Source: Deltaproteobacteria bacterium | GTDB taxonomy: Bacteria > Desulfobacterota > Desulfobulbia > Desulfobulbales > Desulfurivibrionaceae | NCBI GenBank assembly: GCA_013349295.1 | Contig: DUZW01000003.1 | Location: 1 to 64,000 of the forward strand | Direction of reading: 5' to 3' | DNA length: 64,000 bases | Shown here: piece after piece, positions 8,494-17,348 of the stretch | Numbering within the stretch: the stretch's first letter is position 1 | How the letters are laid out: each line of letters begins with the position of its first letter | Made by a program: the position numbers and the translations under genes | Notes under the pieces: generated by a model | Told to the model about the DNA's origin: nothing | The model's database searches: none | Seen by the model: the letters and a program-made list of their open reading frames with translations, nothing else

Positions 8494-9975
8494 TCACACC
8501 GTGGCCAGAAAGATATCCACCAGATTCGGATCAAATTGGGTTCCGGCCAGGGAACGGATGTGCTCGGCAACCTTTTCCTGGGGCCAGGCCTCCCGGTACC
8601 GACGGGCCGAGATCAAGGCATCCCAGGCATCGGCAATGGAAAAGATCCTGGCAGCCAGAGGAATCTGCTCGCCTTTCAAGCCGCGCGGATAGCCGTTGCC
8701 ATCCCACCACTCATGATGGCAATAGGGAATATCAAGGGCCGGGCGCAGATAATGAATGGGAGACAACAGGTCAAAGGCAAAGCCAGGATGCTGCTGCATG
8801 ATCTGCTGCTCTTCTTCGCTAAGCGGACCGGTATTCATCAAAACGGTATCAGGCACCGCCATCTTGCCGATATCGTGGAGCAAGGCGCCGCGACGAACAT
8901 GATCAAGCTCATCCTCACGAATACCCAGGGCGCAGGCCACCTTCATGGTGATCTCGGTCACCCGCTGGGTATGGCCCTCTGTTTCCGAATCACGCAATTC
9001 CAAGGCCTTTGCCCAACCCTCGATGGTGGTGTCGTAGGCCAAGGTCAATTCAATGTTTGACTCCTGGAGTTTACGGAAAAGCGTCGCATTATCAATGGCA
9101 ATTGCCGCCTGGATGGCCAGGGCCTCAAAAAAATCGAACCATTCCGGTTCGGCCACAAACCGCTGCCGGCAATAAATCTCAAAAACCCCCTTTACCTGCC
9201 CTTTGGCAATCAGGGGAATGGCATAGTAGGTTATGAATTTCTCATTCCGAAGCAGCTCATGTCGAGAAAAAGGGTTAGGGTGCTCGTTAAGATCGGCAAC
9301 ATGAAAAACCCGGCGTTCATAAGCGGCAAGGCCGGCACCGCCCTCACCAAGCCGCACCCTGGTTTTCCGGATGCCCATCCCCTCAAAACCCCAATCCGCC
9401 CCATAATCCAGGGTCTGGGTGTGGGTGTTAAGCAAAAGAATGGCGCCGGCATCCATGCCCAGCTGCGACACGGTCTGTTCCAGGAAAAGTTTCATGGTCA
9501 ACCGCAGGTCAAGGCTCGCGGTAATCACCATATCAATGCCGTGCAGGGTGGTCAAATGCTGGAGTCTTGCCCTGGCCCTCCCTTCCGCCTCAAGCCGGGC
9601 GACAATCTCCTTTTCAAGTTCCGTGTTCTTCTGCACAAGGGCTGTATTTGCCCGGACGATTGCCCTGTCCGTTTCACGGACCTTGGCAATGGTGAGTCTG
9701 GACAAGCCGATGACAAGGAAAACAAAGAAAGAACCACCGAGAAAAACCAACCCGGTGATGATTTCCACAGGGAAAACAAGCTTCCTGACCTGAACGACGA
9801 TAAAAAGCAGGTAGCCGACAATAAAAAAGAGGATCAGGCTGGTCAAGGCCTGCCATTTTCCCGCAAGGGAAAGAGGAACCTGCCGCCGAGTCTTCACACA
9901 GAGGCGCACGGCGGAAATCAGAAAAATTATCCCCGGCACCACCAAAATGGTGGACAGCAATTGACTCTGCGTCAT
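8494..9975 (-). CDS. GAF/HD-GYP protein, probable cyclic-di-GMP phosphodiesterase
   Basis: 493 aa. Three N-terminal hydrophobic segments (about 5-25, 43-65, 70-92) are followed by a coiled coil (about 95-145), a GAF domain (about 145-300) and an HD-GYP domain (about 315-493). The catalytic signatures are complete: LLHDIGKMAVPD, HHEWWDGNGYPRG and the trailing RIFSIADAWDAL. HD-GYP proteins hydrolyse cyclic-di-GMP (or cGAMP) at a di- or tri-metal centre. The protein is inner-membrane anchored with a cytoplasmic output domain. It is divergent from the unknown gene at 10312 and separated from the PLD gene, so probably transcribed alone. A PilZ-type receptor candidate lies at 57.4 kb. Confidence 0.93.
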   Translation of the reverse strand: MTQSQLLSTILVVPGIIFLISAVRLCVKTRRQVPLSLAGKWQALTSLILFFIVGYLLFIVVQVRKLVFPVEIITGLVFLGGSFFVFLVIGLSRLTIAKVRETDRAIVRANTALVQKNTELEKEIVARLEAEGRARARLQHLTTLHGIDMVITASLDLRLTMKLFLEQTVSQLGMDAGAILLLNTHTQTLDYGADWGFEGMGIRKTRVRLGEGGAGLAAYERRVFHVADLNEHPNPFSRHELLRNEKFITYYAIPLIAKGQVKGVFEIYCRQRFVAEPEWFDFFEALAIQAAIAIDNATLFRKLQESNIELTLAYDTTIEGWAKALELRDSETEGHTQRVTEITMKVACALGIREDELDHVRRGALLHDIGKMAVPDTVLMNTGPLSEEEQQIMQQHPGFAFDLLSPIHYLRPALDIPYCHHEWWDGNGYPRGLKGEQIPLAARIFSIADAWDALISARRYREAWPQEKVAEHIRSLAGTQFDPNLVDIFLATV

Positions 9976-10311
9976 ACAGTTTCCTGACAGTGCAAGGATT
10001 CCTCGGGGAATGCCCCGCTTTCTAGAAACAATTCACAACCTGCTTGCTTTCAATGTACAAAATGAAGGCGAGAAAGTCAAAACTCCTGCACGCCTAAGCG
10101 TTTTCGGAACGCGGGTTATCGTGCCGTGACCCGTCTTCGATTTAAATGCAAAGCGACAAGGCAACGACTGCGGCAATCATTGCCTTTCGCAATTGAACCA
10201 GTGGTTGCTTTTCAAAATTATTTCCCCTACCATGATATAAACTCTTCGTCTTTCCAAGGGGAACGGCATCGCCTGAGTTGAACAACGACACCGGGAGAAA
10301 ATCGCGCAAAC
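9976..10311. other. 336-bp intergenic region between divergent genes
   Basis: This space separates the HD-GYP gene and the unknown gene. It is richer in A+T near 10195-10250 (for example ttcaaaattatttcc and tgatataaac), where promoter elements for the rightward gene probably lie, but no -35/-10 pair with good spacing stands out. No ORF, hairpin or copy of the interspersed repeat was recognised. Confidence 0.5.
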
Positions 10312-11058
10312 ATGCAGCCACTTGTCATCGAATACCGATTTCGCCTGCTGGACACCAGTGAAGAGCTGTTCAGCATCCGCCTTGACCCCCAAACCCTCGA
10401 GACCTTGCCCGACACCGCCGCAGAGCCATTGCCGGACTGGACGGCGCTCACCTTCGTCCAATGCAGCAGTTGCCCGTTGACGGAGACATCATCTTCCCAC
10501 TGCCCGGCCGCAGCCAACCTTGCCCCCATTGTCCAGCGAGGGGAAAGACTTATGTCCATAGATATGGTGGATCTTCAGGTTACAACCGCCGAACGGATAA
10601 CCCTGCAAAAAACCACGGCGCAAAGGGCACTATGCTCCCTGATGGGACTGGTCATCGCGGGGAGCAGCTGCCCGCACACCGCCTTTTTCAAACCCATGGC
10701 CCGGTTTCATTTGCCGCTGGCCAGCGAGGAAGAAACCATCTTTCGCGCCACGGCAACCTATATGCTGTCCCAATATTTTGTAAAAAACGAGGGAGGAGAA
10801 GCGGACTTCAACCTGGAAAAATTAACGAATCTGTACCGCACCATGGAGGAGGTCAATCTGGCCATGGCAAAAAGAGTACGGAGCGCATCAAAAACCGACT
10901 CGTCCGTCAATGCCATTGTCCTGCTTGACATGTACGCCAAGGCCCTGCCGTATGTAATCAAGCAATCCCTCGAAGAACTCCGCTACCTGTTCGCCCCGTT
11001 TCTGAACCAGTCTCCCCTCCGAGGAAATCCTCCTCAGTCCGACAGATCGGCAGCTTAA
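10312..11058 (+). CDS. Conserved-looking protein of unknown function with paired cysteines
   Basis: 248 aa, soluble, no signal peptide. The N-terminal half is a mixed alpha/beta-looking domain (IEYRFRLLDTSEELFSIRLD, then WTALTFVQCSSCPL) with a CxxC followed by HCPAAANLAPIV. A second cysteine occurs in AGSSCPHTAFFKPMARFHLPLA. The C-terminal part is helical. It resembles, from memory only, an uncharacterised DUF family in delta-proteobacteria. The cysteine pattern would suit a metal or Fe-S site, but no function is assigned. It stands alone: the next gene is convergent. Codon use is like that of the neighbours. Confidence 0.8.
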   Translation: MQPLVIEYRFRLLDTSEELFSIRLDPQTLETLPDTAAEPLPDWTALTFVQCSSCPLTETSSSHCPAAANLAPIVQRGERLMSIDMVDLQVTTAERITLQKTTAQRALCSLMGLVIAGSSCPHTAFFKPMARFHLPLASEEETIFRATATYMLSQYFVKNEGGEADFNLEKLTNLYRTMEEVNLAMAKRVRSASKTDSSVNAIVLLDMYAKALPYVIKQSLEELRYLFAPFLNQSPLRGNPPQSDRSAA

Positions 11059-11091
11059 AACGATTACCGTTCGCGGTTAACCCGAGATGCC

Positions 11092-12408
11092 CTAGCGACT
11101 GACCGCTCCACCAAGGGCTCTGTATCTGGCAGCAGCCGACCGGCCCAGGTTACCGCCCGGATCTGCCGCTGCCACCTGGCTGTACAACCCCCTGGCCTTT
11201 GCAAGCTCAGCTGTTTTCTCATAGCTTTCGGCAAGGAAAAAGGCACCGCCCAGAGTAGGCATCAACTTCATGCTTTTTTGCAGATGCTCCTTGGCCAAAG
11301 CGGGATTATCCTCTTTCAGATACAGAAAGCCGAGGCCAAAATGGCTTTCACAATAATCCGCATCCAGCTGCACAGCCTTGGCCAAACTTTTTTTTGCTTC
11401 ACCATGGCTGTTGTTTTTCAAATAAGCCATTCCCAACGCACTGTGCAGCAAAGCCTGCCCAGGAGCTTTGCGAACCGCCTGCTCATACAAGTCGATGGCC
11501 CCGGCCATATCCTTGGCCCGTTCTTTTTCCCGCGCCTTATCGTAATCGCCGTATGCCTCCCTGTTTTTCATTAACGGTTCCATCGCCCGCTTGAAATCCC
11601 CGGCGCCGGAAGCATACGCCGCATTGTTTATCGCCCAACTGTATTTAGTGTCAATATAGTACTGGTTATCCCGCATCCGTTCCCTGGAAAAGGGATGGGT
11701 CCGAAACAATCCCTGAATCCATTGGGAGTCACCTTCACCACTTTTTTGGGCTAGAAATTCCTGCAGCTCAACCGCCCCCTTGGGGCTGTACTGGGCTTTC
11801 ACCATATAGTCGATCCCCAGCCGATCCGCCTCACGCTCCTGCTCCCGACTGTATGAGCTGTCCAGGATAGAACCGGCCACCTGCCCTGCTTGCTGCGCCA
11901 CGCCGCTGTAAGAGGTCCCGCTGCTCTGATAGGACAAAATCTGCAAACCAAGATTCAGCAAAATTCCGCGTTGCAAATTCTGCACCGAATGCCGAGCCGT
12001 GACATGGCCAAGCTCATGCCCCAAAACTGCGGCAAGCTGGGCCTCGTTTTCCAAGGATACCAGCAAACCGCGGGTAATGGCGATATTACCGCCGGGCATG
12101 GCAAAGGCGTTGGGGCTGGAGTCGTTAACGATCTTGAAGGCATAAGGCAGATTGGGACGATGACCGACTTTGGCCAGACGCATCCCCACCGCCGCAACAT
12201 ACTCCTTAAGGTGTTGGTCAACATATTCCCCCTGCATCCGTTGCACTGCCTCGGGAAAGGCCTTTTTGCCAAGGGTGACTTCTTCCTGTTCATTCAAGCT
12301 GTAGAAAGAGAGCTCCGACTTGCCGGTAACGGGATTTACGGCGCAACCCGGGAGAAAAGCCTGAGCCACAACGAGAAAAGAGAGAATTATCCACTGAACA
12401 CAACGCAT
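11092..12408 (-). CDS. M48-family metalloprotease with TPR repeats, lipoprotein (BepA-like)
   Basis: 438 aa. The chosen ATG begins a lipoprotein signal peptide (MRCVQWIILSFLVV...) ending in the lipobox LPGC. A longer frame extends upstream but runs into the porin gene's terminator and has no signal logic. The catalytic zinc motif is HELGH (in AVLGHELGHVTARH) with the third ligand in the EREADRLG segment. TPR-like helices fill the C-terminal third. BepA/YfgC proteins of this layout act in the periplasm on outer-membrane beta-barrel and LptD assembly. The gene is the last on its strand before the divergent unknown gene. Confidence 0.92.
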   Translation of the reverse strand: MRCVQWIILSFLVVAQAFLPGCAVNPVTGKSELSFYSLNEQEEVTLGKKAFPEAVQRMQGEYVDQHLKEYVAAVGMRLAKVGHRPNLPYAFKIVNDSSPNAFAMPGGNIAITRGLLVSLENEAQLAAVLGHELGHVTARHSVQNLQRGILLNLGLQILSYQSSGTSYSGVAQQAGQVAGSILDSSYSREQEREADRLGIDYMVKAQYSPKGAVELQEFLAQKSGEGDSQWIQGLFRTHPFSRERMRDNQYYIDTKYSWAINNAAYASGAGDFKRAMEPLMKNREAYGDYDKAREKERAKDMAGAIDLYEQAVRKAPGQALLHSALGMAYLKNNSHGEAKKSLAKAVQLDADYCESHFGLGFLYLKEDNPALAKEHLQKSMKLMPTLGGAFFLAESYEKTAELAKARGLYSQVAAADPGGNLGRSAAARYRALGGAVSR

Positions 12409-12540
12409 AAGAGGATACCTGCCGGAATAATTGGCACAAAACGCACGAAACCAACGAGGGACAAAGGTCAATCTTGATTTCATGCGATTCGTGATGCAAG
12501 GAGTTGACGATTGTTCAACAACTGTATTCAATCCATCTAA

Positions 12541-12577
12541 AAAAAACAAAAAAAAGGGTGACCGACTCGGCCACCCT
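12541..12577 (-). terminator. Rho-independent terminator of the porin operon
   Basis: On the minus strand the stem AGGGTGGCCG/CGGTCACCCT (one mismatch, 3-nt loop) is followed by a long T-run interrupted by one G. It lies 28 bp past the porin stop codon. Confidence 0.88.
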
Positions 12578-12605
12578 CAAATACCTGAATAATCTTGCTC
12601 TCGGC

Positions 12606-14108
12606 TTAGAAACGGACGTCGAGCAGGAAGTAGAGGTTATCAAGCTCGGCGGTGGACTCGCCGAAATCACCGATATGCAACCCGCTATTGCTGTAATTAT
12701 AGTCAATATGGGTGTAGCCTAACCGCCCAAAGAGATTGTCGTTGAAGGGCTGGATGTAGTAGAAGTCATAAGCGTCGCCACGGGTGGCCAGCTTATTGTA
12801 CAACTCGGCGCTACCCCAAGTGAAGTTAAACCAGTAGTCGCTGCCATGGTTGTACTCAAACCCGACCTTGGGGTTATTCCACGGTTTATACGGAATATTG
12901 TAACGCAGCCCCGTATGCACCGCCCAACCGGTATGGCTTGTGGTTCCGTCATTGTTCATGAGACCAGCGGTTCCTTCAAGTGTCGCGATGGAACCATTTG
13001 TATCATAACCGATTGTTCCGCTGGGATGAGTCTTATTCAGTCCGGTGGAGAGAAAGATATCGAACCCGGAATCTGCAACGTTATTGGCCTGGACATGGAT
13101 ACCGTAGAGATCCATATTGCCGATGTTGTTGGCACTGGTTGCGGCGGAATTACCAAGATAGTAATTATTCGCAGTCAAGTCATTGGCGCGCAGGGCGCTT
13201 AACACCAGAAGGCTGTCCCGCACCCCTGGAATTTCGGTTTCGAAGAACGCGGCGAATACGTTGCTGTCATCCACTGCTCCGCCATATGTATCCATATAGG
13301 CGACGGAAGTGTTGGTATCCTGATAGGTCTTACCCCAGGCAAAACGGATGCCGGAATTCTTCCAACCCAGATACCGCTCAAGACCGACTGTGGCCACCAC
13401 GCCGTCCGATTCGCCGTCAAACAGAAGGGAGGGATAGGTGGACTGACGGAGCCGGTTTTCCTTCAGCTCGGAAGGGGGACCCTCGGAGGAGGGATGACGG
13501 CCGAAGGTAAGGGCCAACGGGATGGGCATGCCCTCGGGAATCCAGTCCACATAGGCGCGGTCCAGCTTCAGGCCGGTGTCCCCGGGGATATGGGCCGCGT
13601 TGGAGTCGTTGGCATAAATATTCGAGGCGTTATTGTTGAAATTCTTGTAGGCGGTGACACGCCCGGTAAACAGAAGATTCTTCTGAATCTCGGAATCCAG
13701 GTTCAACCGGAAGCGGTTGCTCCAGTGATTGTCGTTATGCTCTTCGACCAGAGAACCGGGGGACAAGTTTGCATTATTTTTCACCTTGAAAAAATCCGCC
13801 CTGGTCCGCAGTTCGGCGCCAAGACTGATGCGGTCTTTCAAGGTTTTGGTTTCAACCTTATCCAAGGTATCGTAGATCGTTTCCACGTCCTTAGCCAGCT
13901 TGCTCGGCATGGCGGCGGAAGTAGCCTTAGCGGAAGGGCTTTCGGCTTTTTCCATCTGATCAACCCGCTTCTGCAGGGTGTCCAGACGTTCAAGAATCGC
14001 CTTATAATCTTCTGCAGGAATGGATACAACACTCTGGCCACCTGCTCCTGCGACGGCGCAGCTTGTCCAGGCCAGCAATGCACCCGCGGTCAATAATATT
14101 TTTTTCAC
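12606..14108 (-). CDS. Porin-like outer-membrane beta-barrel protein (DUF3373-type)
   Basis: 500 aa. The start is a GTG preceded by GGAGGAGG; upstream codons in the same frame lack a ribosome-binding site. A signal peptide (KKILLTAGALLAWTSCAVAG) is followed by a predicted coiled coil (about residues 28-75, EDYKAILERLDTLQKRVDQM) and then a long region of alternating aromatic/polar beta strands, ending in DVRF with the C-terminal Phe typical of outer-membrane barrels. Coiled coil plus barrel is the layout of trimeric porins anchored to peptidoglycan. Its gene follows a monohaem cytochrome c gene by 40 bp in one operon that ends at the terminator downstream. Substrate unknown. Confidence 0.85.
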   Translation of the reverse strand: MKKILLTAGALLAWTSCAVAGAGGQSVVSIPAEDYKAILERLDTLQKRVDQMEKAESPSAKATSAAMPSKLAKDVETIYDTLDKVETKTLKDRISLGAELRTRADFFKVKNNANLSPGSLVEEHNDNHWSNRFRLNLDSEIQKNLLFTGRVTAYKNFNNNASNIYANDSNAAHIPGDTGLKLDRAYVDWIPEGMPIPLALTFGRHPSSEGPPSELKENRLRQSTYPSLLFDGESDGVVATVGLERYLGWKNSGIRFAWGKTYQDTNTSVAYMDTYGGAVDDSNVFAAFFETEIPGVRDSLLVLSALRANDLTANNYYLGNSAATSANNIGNMDLYGIHVQANNVADSGFDIFLSTGLNKTHPSGTIGYDTNGSIATLEGTAGLMNNDGTTSHTGWAVHTGLRYNIPYKPWNNPKVGFEYNHGSDYWFNFTWGSAELYNKLATRGDAYDFYYIQPFNDNLFGRLGYTHIDYNYSNSGLHIGDFGESTAELDNLYFLLDVRF

Positions 14109-14148
14109 TTTTCTCCTCCTCCCAGTGATATCTTTTTTCGCCAGTGAA

Positions 14149-14451
14149 TTATTTGGGAATAACTGCGGCTGCCGGTTGATCACTGTCGGCTGCATGTGCC
14201 ACCAAATACTTGATCACCGATTGCAGGTCTGCATCACTCATGCCCATGTCACCAGGGTGACGCCCCCGGGCAAAATATTTCTCCCACACCGTGCCGGCCT
14301 TGTCGGCGGGGTTCACAATAGCCGCCTTGCCTCCCTTTTTGTGACATGCGCCACAGCTCTGTAAAAAGAGCGCGTCTCCGCTGGCCGCCAAAGCGACTGC
14401 AGGAAGCATCAGCGACATTGCTGTCAACATTGTTACGATTCGCTTCTGCAC
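14149..14451 (-). CDS. Periplasmic monohaem c-type cytochrome
   Basis: 100 aa. A signal peptide (about residues 1-22, ending VALA-A) precedes a small class-I cytochrome domain with one haem site CGACH and a likely axial Met in GDMGMSDADL. The start is GTG with GGAGGT seven bases upstream; a TTG one codon earlier is too close to it. It is the first gene of a pair with the porin, behind a good sigma-70 promoter. It probably shuttles electrons in the periplasm; the partner enzyme is not in the window. Confidence 0.92.
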   Translation of the reverse strand: MQKRIVTMLTAMSLMLPAVALAASGDALFLQSCGACHKKGGKAAIVNPADKAGTVWEKYFARGRHPGDMGMSDADLQSVIKYLVAHAADSDQPAAAVIPK

Positions 14452-14502
14452 CAACCCACCTCCCTTTCAAAAATTGATAACAGAAATCCTGTTTCCTGAA
14501 AG

Positions 14503-14532
14503 TTTATAACTGGTTACTTTCAAAAAAGTCAA
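14503..14532 (-). promoter_or_regulatory. Sigma-70-type promoter for the cytochrome c-porin pair
   Basis: On the minus strand TTGACT (14532..14527) and TATAAA (14508..14503) are 18 bp apart, with a leader of about 45 nt to the GTG start. Just upstream of the -35 is the 10-bp palindrome atcatatgat, a possible regulator site. Confidence 0.6.
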
Positions 14533-14611
14533 CATATCATATGATGTATTTTTATTTCTTCACCTGCCAAAATCCTTTATTTTCCAAAGTGTTGCTTTCA
14601 TTTTCAGCAAA

Positions 14612-15679
14612 TCAACAAATCCTGGGGAGCTGTTCGCCCACCGGCATATCGATAATCCGGTGCGCTCCAAGGACGGTACGCATGGCCACCAGCCCCGGGT
14701 TATCCGCAACAACCTCGCCGATAACCCTTGCCTCCCGCCCCAAGTGATGGCTTCGCATCACGGCCACCATCCGGTCGGCAACCTCCTGTGGGACGACAGC
14801 CACCAGCTTACCCTCATTGGCGACATACATCGGCTCGATGCCCAACACCTCGCAAGCGCCCCGCACCTCGGGCCTCACCGGGATGGCAGTCTCTTCCAAC
14901 ATGATGCCGACCCGGGAGGCGGCGGCAAACTCGTTGAGCGTGGTGGCGAGCCCACCCCGAGTGGGATCGCGCATGGCATGAATGGCCGAGGAGACATGCA
15001 GCATCTGCTCCACCAAACCGTTCAAGGAGGCAGTGTCACTTTTCACCCGGGATTCAAAGGAAAGCCCCTCGCGGCTGGTCAAAATAGCCATGCCATGATC
15101 AGCAATGGTGCCGGAAAGGATAACCCTGTCCCCGATCTTAAGATTGGCGGCGGAGACATTCAGCTTGTCAGGCACCCGGCCCACTCCGGTGGTGGTAATG
15201 AAAAGCTTGTCGCAACAGCCCCGGTTGACCACCTTGGTGTCCCCGGTCACAATCTGCACCCCGGCGGTTTTCGCCGCCCTTTCCATGGAGAGGAGAACGC
15301 GATGCAGGGTGGTCATGGGCAACCCCTCTTCGATGATAAAGGCTACAGCCAGATAGAGCGGCGTTGCCCCGCTCATGCAGACATCGTTCACTGTCCCGTT
15401 GATCGCCAAATCACCGATATCGCCGCCTGGAAAAAACAGAGGATCAACCACAAAGGAGTCGGTGGTCAGGGCCAAACGGCCTTGAGGAAAATCAACGACC
15501 GCCTGATCCTCTAAACGGTCCAGGGTTTCATTGCCGAAGCGCGGCAGAAAAAAACGACTGACAAGCTCGGCGGAGAGACGCCCACCGCTGCCGTGTGCCA
15601 ATTGGATCGTTTCATACTCCATGATGGGCAGAGGGCAACTGAAATCTTCCGGATTCACATGAGTCATAGTACGTTCCAT
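14612..15679 (-). CDS. hypE: HypE, carbamoyl-dehydratase for the hydrogenase CN ligand
   Basis: 355 aa, a full-length PurM/AIR-synthase-type ATPase. HypE receives a carbamoyl group from HypF on its C-terminal cysteine and dehydrates it to the thiocyanate that becomes the CN ligand of the NiFe site. The sequence shows the N-terminal HGSGGR motif, the acidic metal/ATP residues in TTDSFVVDP, GDTKVV, and the C-terminal end PRIC with the acceptor Cys as last residue. Start choice lies between two nearby ATG codons; neither has a strong ribosome-binding site. It is the last gene of the hyp operon, separated from hypD by a repeat element. Confidence 0.97.
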   Translation of the reverse strand: MERTMTHVNPEDFSCPLPIMEYETIQLAHGSGGRLSAELVSRFFLPRFGNETLDRLEDQAVVDFPQGRLALTTDSFVVDPLFFPGGDIGDLAINGTVNDVCMSGATPLYLAVAFIIEEGLPMTTLHRVLLSMERAAKTAGVQIVTGDTKVVNRGCCDKLFITTTGVGRVPDKLNVSAANLKIGDRVILSGTIADHGMAILTSREGLSFESRVKSDTASLNGLVEQMLHVSSAIHAMRDPTRGGLATTLNEFAAASRVGIMLEETAIPVRPEVRGACEVLGIEPMYVANEGKLVAVVPQEVADRMVAVMRSHHLGREARVIGEVVADNPGLVAMRTVLGAHRIIDMPVGEQLPRIC

Positions 15680-15741
15680 GATTGCTTCAATGAGATGGAG
15701 CTATCCAGCTAACGCCGCAAAACAGACTGAAACATCCAAAC

Positions 15742-15849
15742 CGTAACTGCTCTGCAGTGCCGCAGATGCGCGAAAGAGGCCTGCGAAGGGTGTTATTGCA
15801 CATGCGCAGGCCGATGACAAAGCTGATGTGGTGCTGCCGGACAGTTACG
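15742..15849 (-). repeat. Interspersed nested-hairpin repeat, copy A
   Basis: This 108-bp element has perfect 8-bp termini CGTAACTG/CAGTTACG that continue as an imperfect inverted repeat. Inside is a second stem GGCCTGCG/CGCAGGCC. It lies between hypD and hypE and overlaps the last 18 codons and stop codon of hypD. Copies B to E share the core (on the minus strand: GCAGCACC, CATC, GCTTTGTCAT, GGCC). The size and two-stem form resemble REP/BIME-type palindromic units or a non-autonomous MITE; no transposase is seen. Confidence 0.85.
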
Positions 15850-16926
15850 ATGATATTTATAGTAGGCGGCGCAAGCACCCTCGCCCGAAACCATGGTCGC
15901 CCCCAAGGGATGCTCCGGGGTACATTCCCGCCCGAAGGCCGGACAGCTATCGGGTTTGATCAACCCCTGCAAAACACTGCCGCTCTTACACAGCGCCGAT
16001 TCCCGCACACTGATGCTCTCCACGGCAAACTTCCGCTCGGCGTCATAGGCAGCCAGTTCGTCCCTGATCACCAAACCGCTGGCAGGCAAAACCCCGATCC
16101 CCCGCCAGGGCCGATCGCTCACCGCGAACACCTCGTCCACAACCCGTTGCGCCGCCCGGTTGCCTTCCCGGCTCACCGAGCGTCCGTACTGGTTTTCCAC
16201 GACATGGCTACCTGCCTCAAGCTGACGGAGAACCCTGAGCAGGCCGGCGAGGATATCGATGGGTTCAAAGCCGGTGACCACGATGGGCACCCGGAATTCC
16301 TCGGCAAGGGGCTCGTATTCCCGCCAGCCCATGACCGTGCAGACATGCCCAGGCGCCAGATAACCCTGAACCCGGTTGAAGGGCGAGGCCAACAAGGCCC
16401 GGATGGCCGGCGGCGCCAGCACATGACTGGCCAAGAGGCTGAAATTCGTCAACCCTTCCCGCTTGGCTTGGAGCAGGGCCATAGCATTGCCCGGCGCCGT
16501 TGTTTCAAAACCCACGGCCAGGAAAACCACCTCCCGCTCAGGATTCTGTCGGGCCATGGCCACGGCTTCCAACGGCGAATAAACCATGCGCACATCAGCC
16601 CCGGCGGATTTCGCCATGAACAGACTGGAAACGCTGCCCGGTACCCGGAGCATATCGCCGAAACTGGTAAAGATCACCTCGGGTCTGGCGGCGATGGCCA
16701 CCGCCCGATCAAGGGTTTCCACCGGGGTCACGCACACCGGGCAACCCGGCCCATGCACCAGCTCCACCTGGCCGGGAAGAAGCTGATCAATCCCGTTTTT
16801 CATGATGGCATGGGTGTGGCCGCCGCAAATCTCCATGACCACCCAAGGTCGGGTGACGGTCTGGCGAATTTCCTCAAGAAGAGCTCCGGCCAACGCCGGA
16901 TCGCGGTATTCATCAACATATTTCAT
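15793..16926 (-). CDS. hypD: HypD, Fe-S scaffold for Fe(CN)2CO assembly, with repeat-encoded tail
   Basis: 377 aa. HypD carries a [4Fe-4S] cluster and, with HypC, is the platform on which the Fe(CN)2CO group is built. Seen here are [31 protein letters not shown], the GHVCTVMG region and the C-terminal cysteines in [14 protein letters not shown], all standard. After the usual ending [12 protein letters not shown] the frame enters repeat copy A and adds 18 residues ([18 protein letters not shown]) before a stop. The first ATG fits the family N-terminus. hypC is 53 bp upstream. Confidence 0.97.
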   Translation of the reverse strand: MKYVDEYRDPALAGALLEEIRQTVTRPWVVMEICGGHTHAIMKNGIDQLLPGQVELVHGPGCPVCVTPVETLDRAVAIAARPEVIFTSFGDMLRVPGSVSSLFMAKSAGADVRMVYSPLEAVAMARQNPEREVVFLAVGFETTAPGNAMALLQAKREGLTNFSLLASHVLAPPAIRALLASPFNRVQGYLAPGHVCTVMGWREYEPLAEEFRVPIVVTGFEPIDILAGLLRVLRQLEAGSHVVENQYGRSVSREGNRAAQRVVDEVFAVSDRPWRGIGVLPASGLVIRDELAAYDAERKFAVESISVRESALCKSGSVLQGLIKPDSCPAFGRECTPEHPLGATMVSGEGACAAYYKYHRNCPAAPHQLCHRPAHVQ

Positions 16927-16979
16927 ACGAAAAAAAGAACCTCACTAAACTGAAGACCACGCCCAGATACTGATCTTTC

Positions 16980-17252
16980 TTACTTTCCCAAAGGATTCCC
17001 GAAGATATCCGTACCCTGGGCCGCCATGGCCTGAACCAGTTCCTGCCAGGCCGCGAAACTCTGCCGCGCCTCTTCCTCGTCCAGCACCGAAAGAGCAAAC
17101 CCCGCATGAACCACGGTATACTGGCCCACCACGATCTCCGGCACATACTCAAGACAGATCTTGTTGACCGTGCCGCTGTAGTCCACATACCCCATGGTCA
17201 GGCCGTTTTCTTTAAAAACCTCGATTACCCTGCCGGGAATTGCCAGACACAT
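16980..17252 (-). CDS. hypC: HypC, hydrogenase maturation chaperone
   Basis: 90 aa with the family N-terminus MCLAIPGRV; after Met removal the exposed Cys2 binds the Fe(CN)2CO intermediate and mediates contact with HypD and the large-subunit precursor. The core motif VDYSGT and the middle VGQYTVVHAGFAL are present. Length is normal. It sits between hypF and hypD in the operon. Confidence 0.97.
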   Translation of the reverse strand: MCLAIPGRVIEVFKENGLTMGYVDYSGTVNKICLEYVPEIVVGQYTVVHAGFALSVLDEEEARQSFAAWQELVQAMAAQGTDIFGNPLGK

Positions 17253-17348
17253 ATTGTCACCATTTTTTGTAACTACTCAGGCGGATAGACCGAAGGTTGA
17301 GATTTTCTCAGTATACTTCAGCCTTCAGCCTCAATACCCAGATAATTA

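Noticed and set aside
10081-10170. Possible further copy of the interspersed repeat (caaagcgacaaggcaacgac), also near 41985
   Set aside because: Similarity is limited to about 20 bases and lacks the hairpin ends.
15757-16953. 398-codon plus-strand ORF opposite hypD
   Set aside because: hypD on the other strand is certain; shadow of codon bias.
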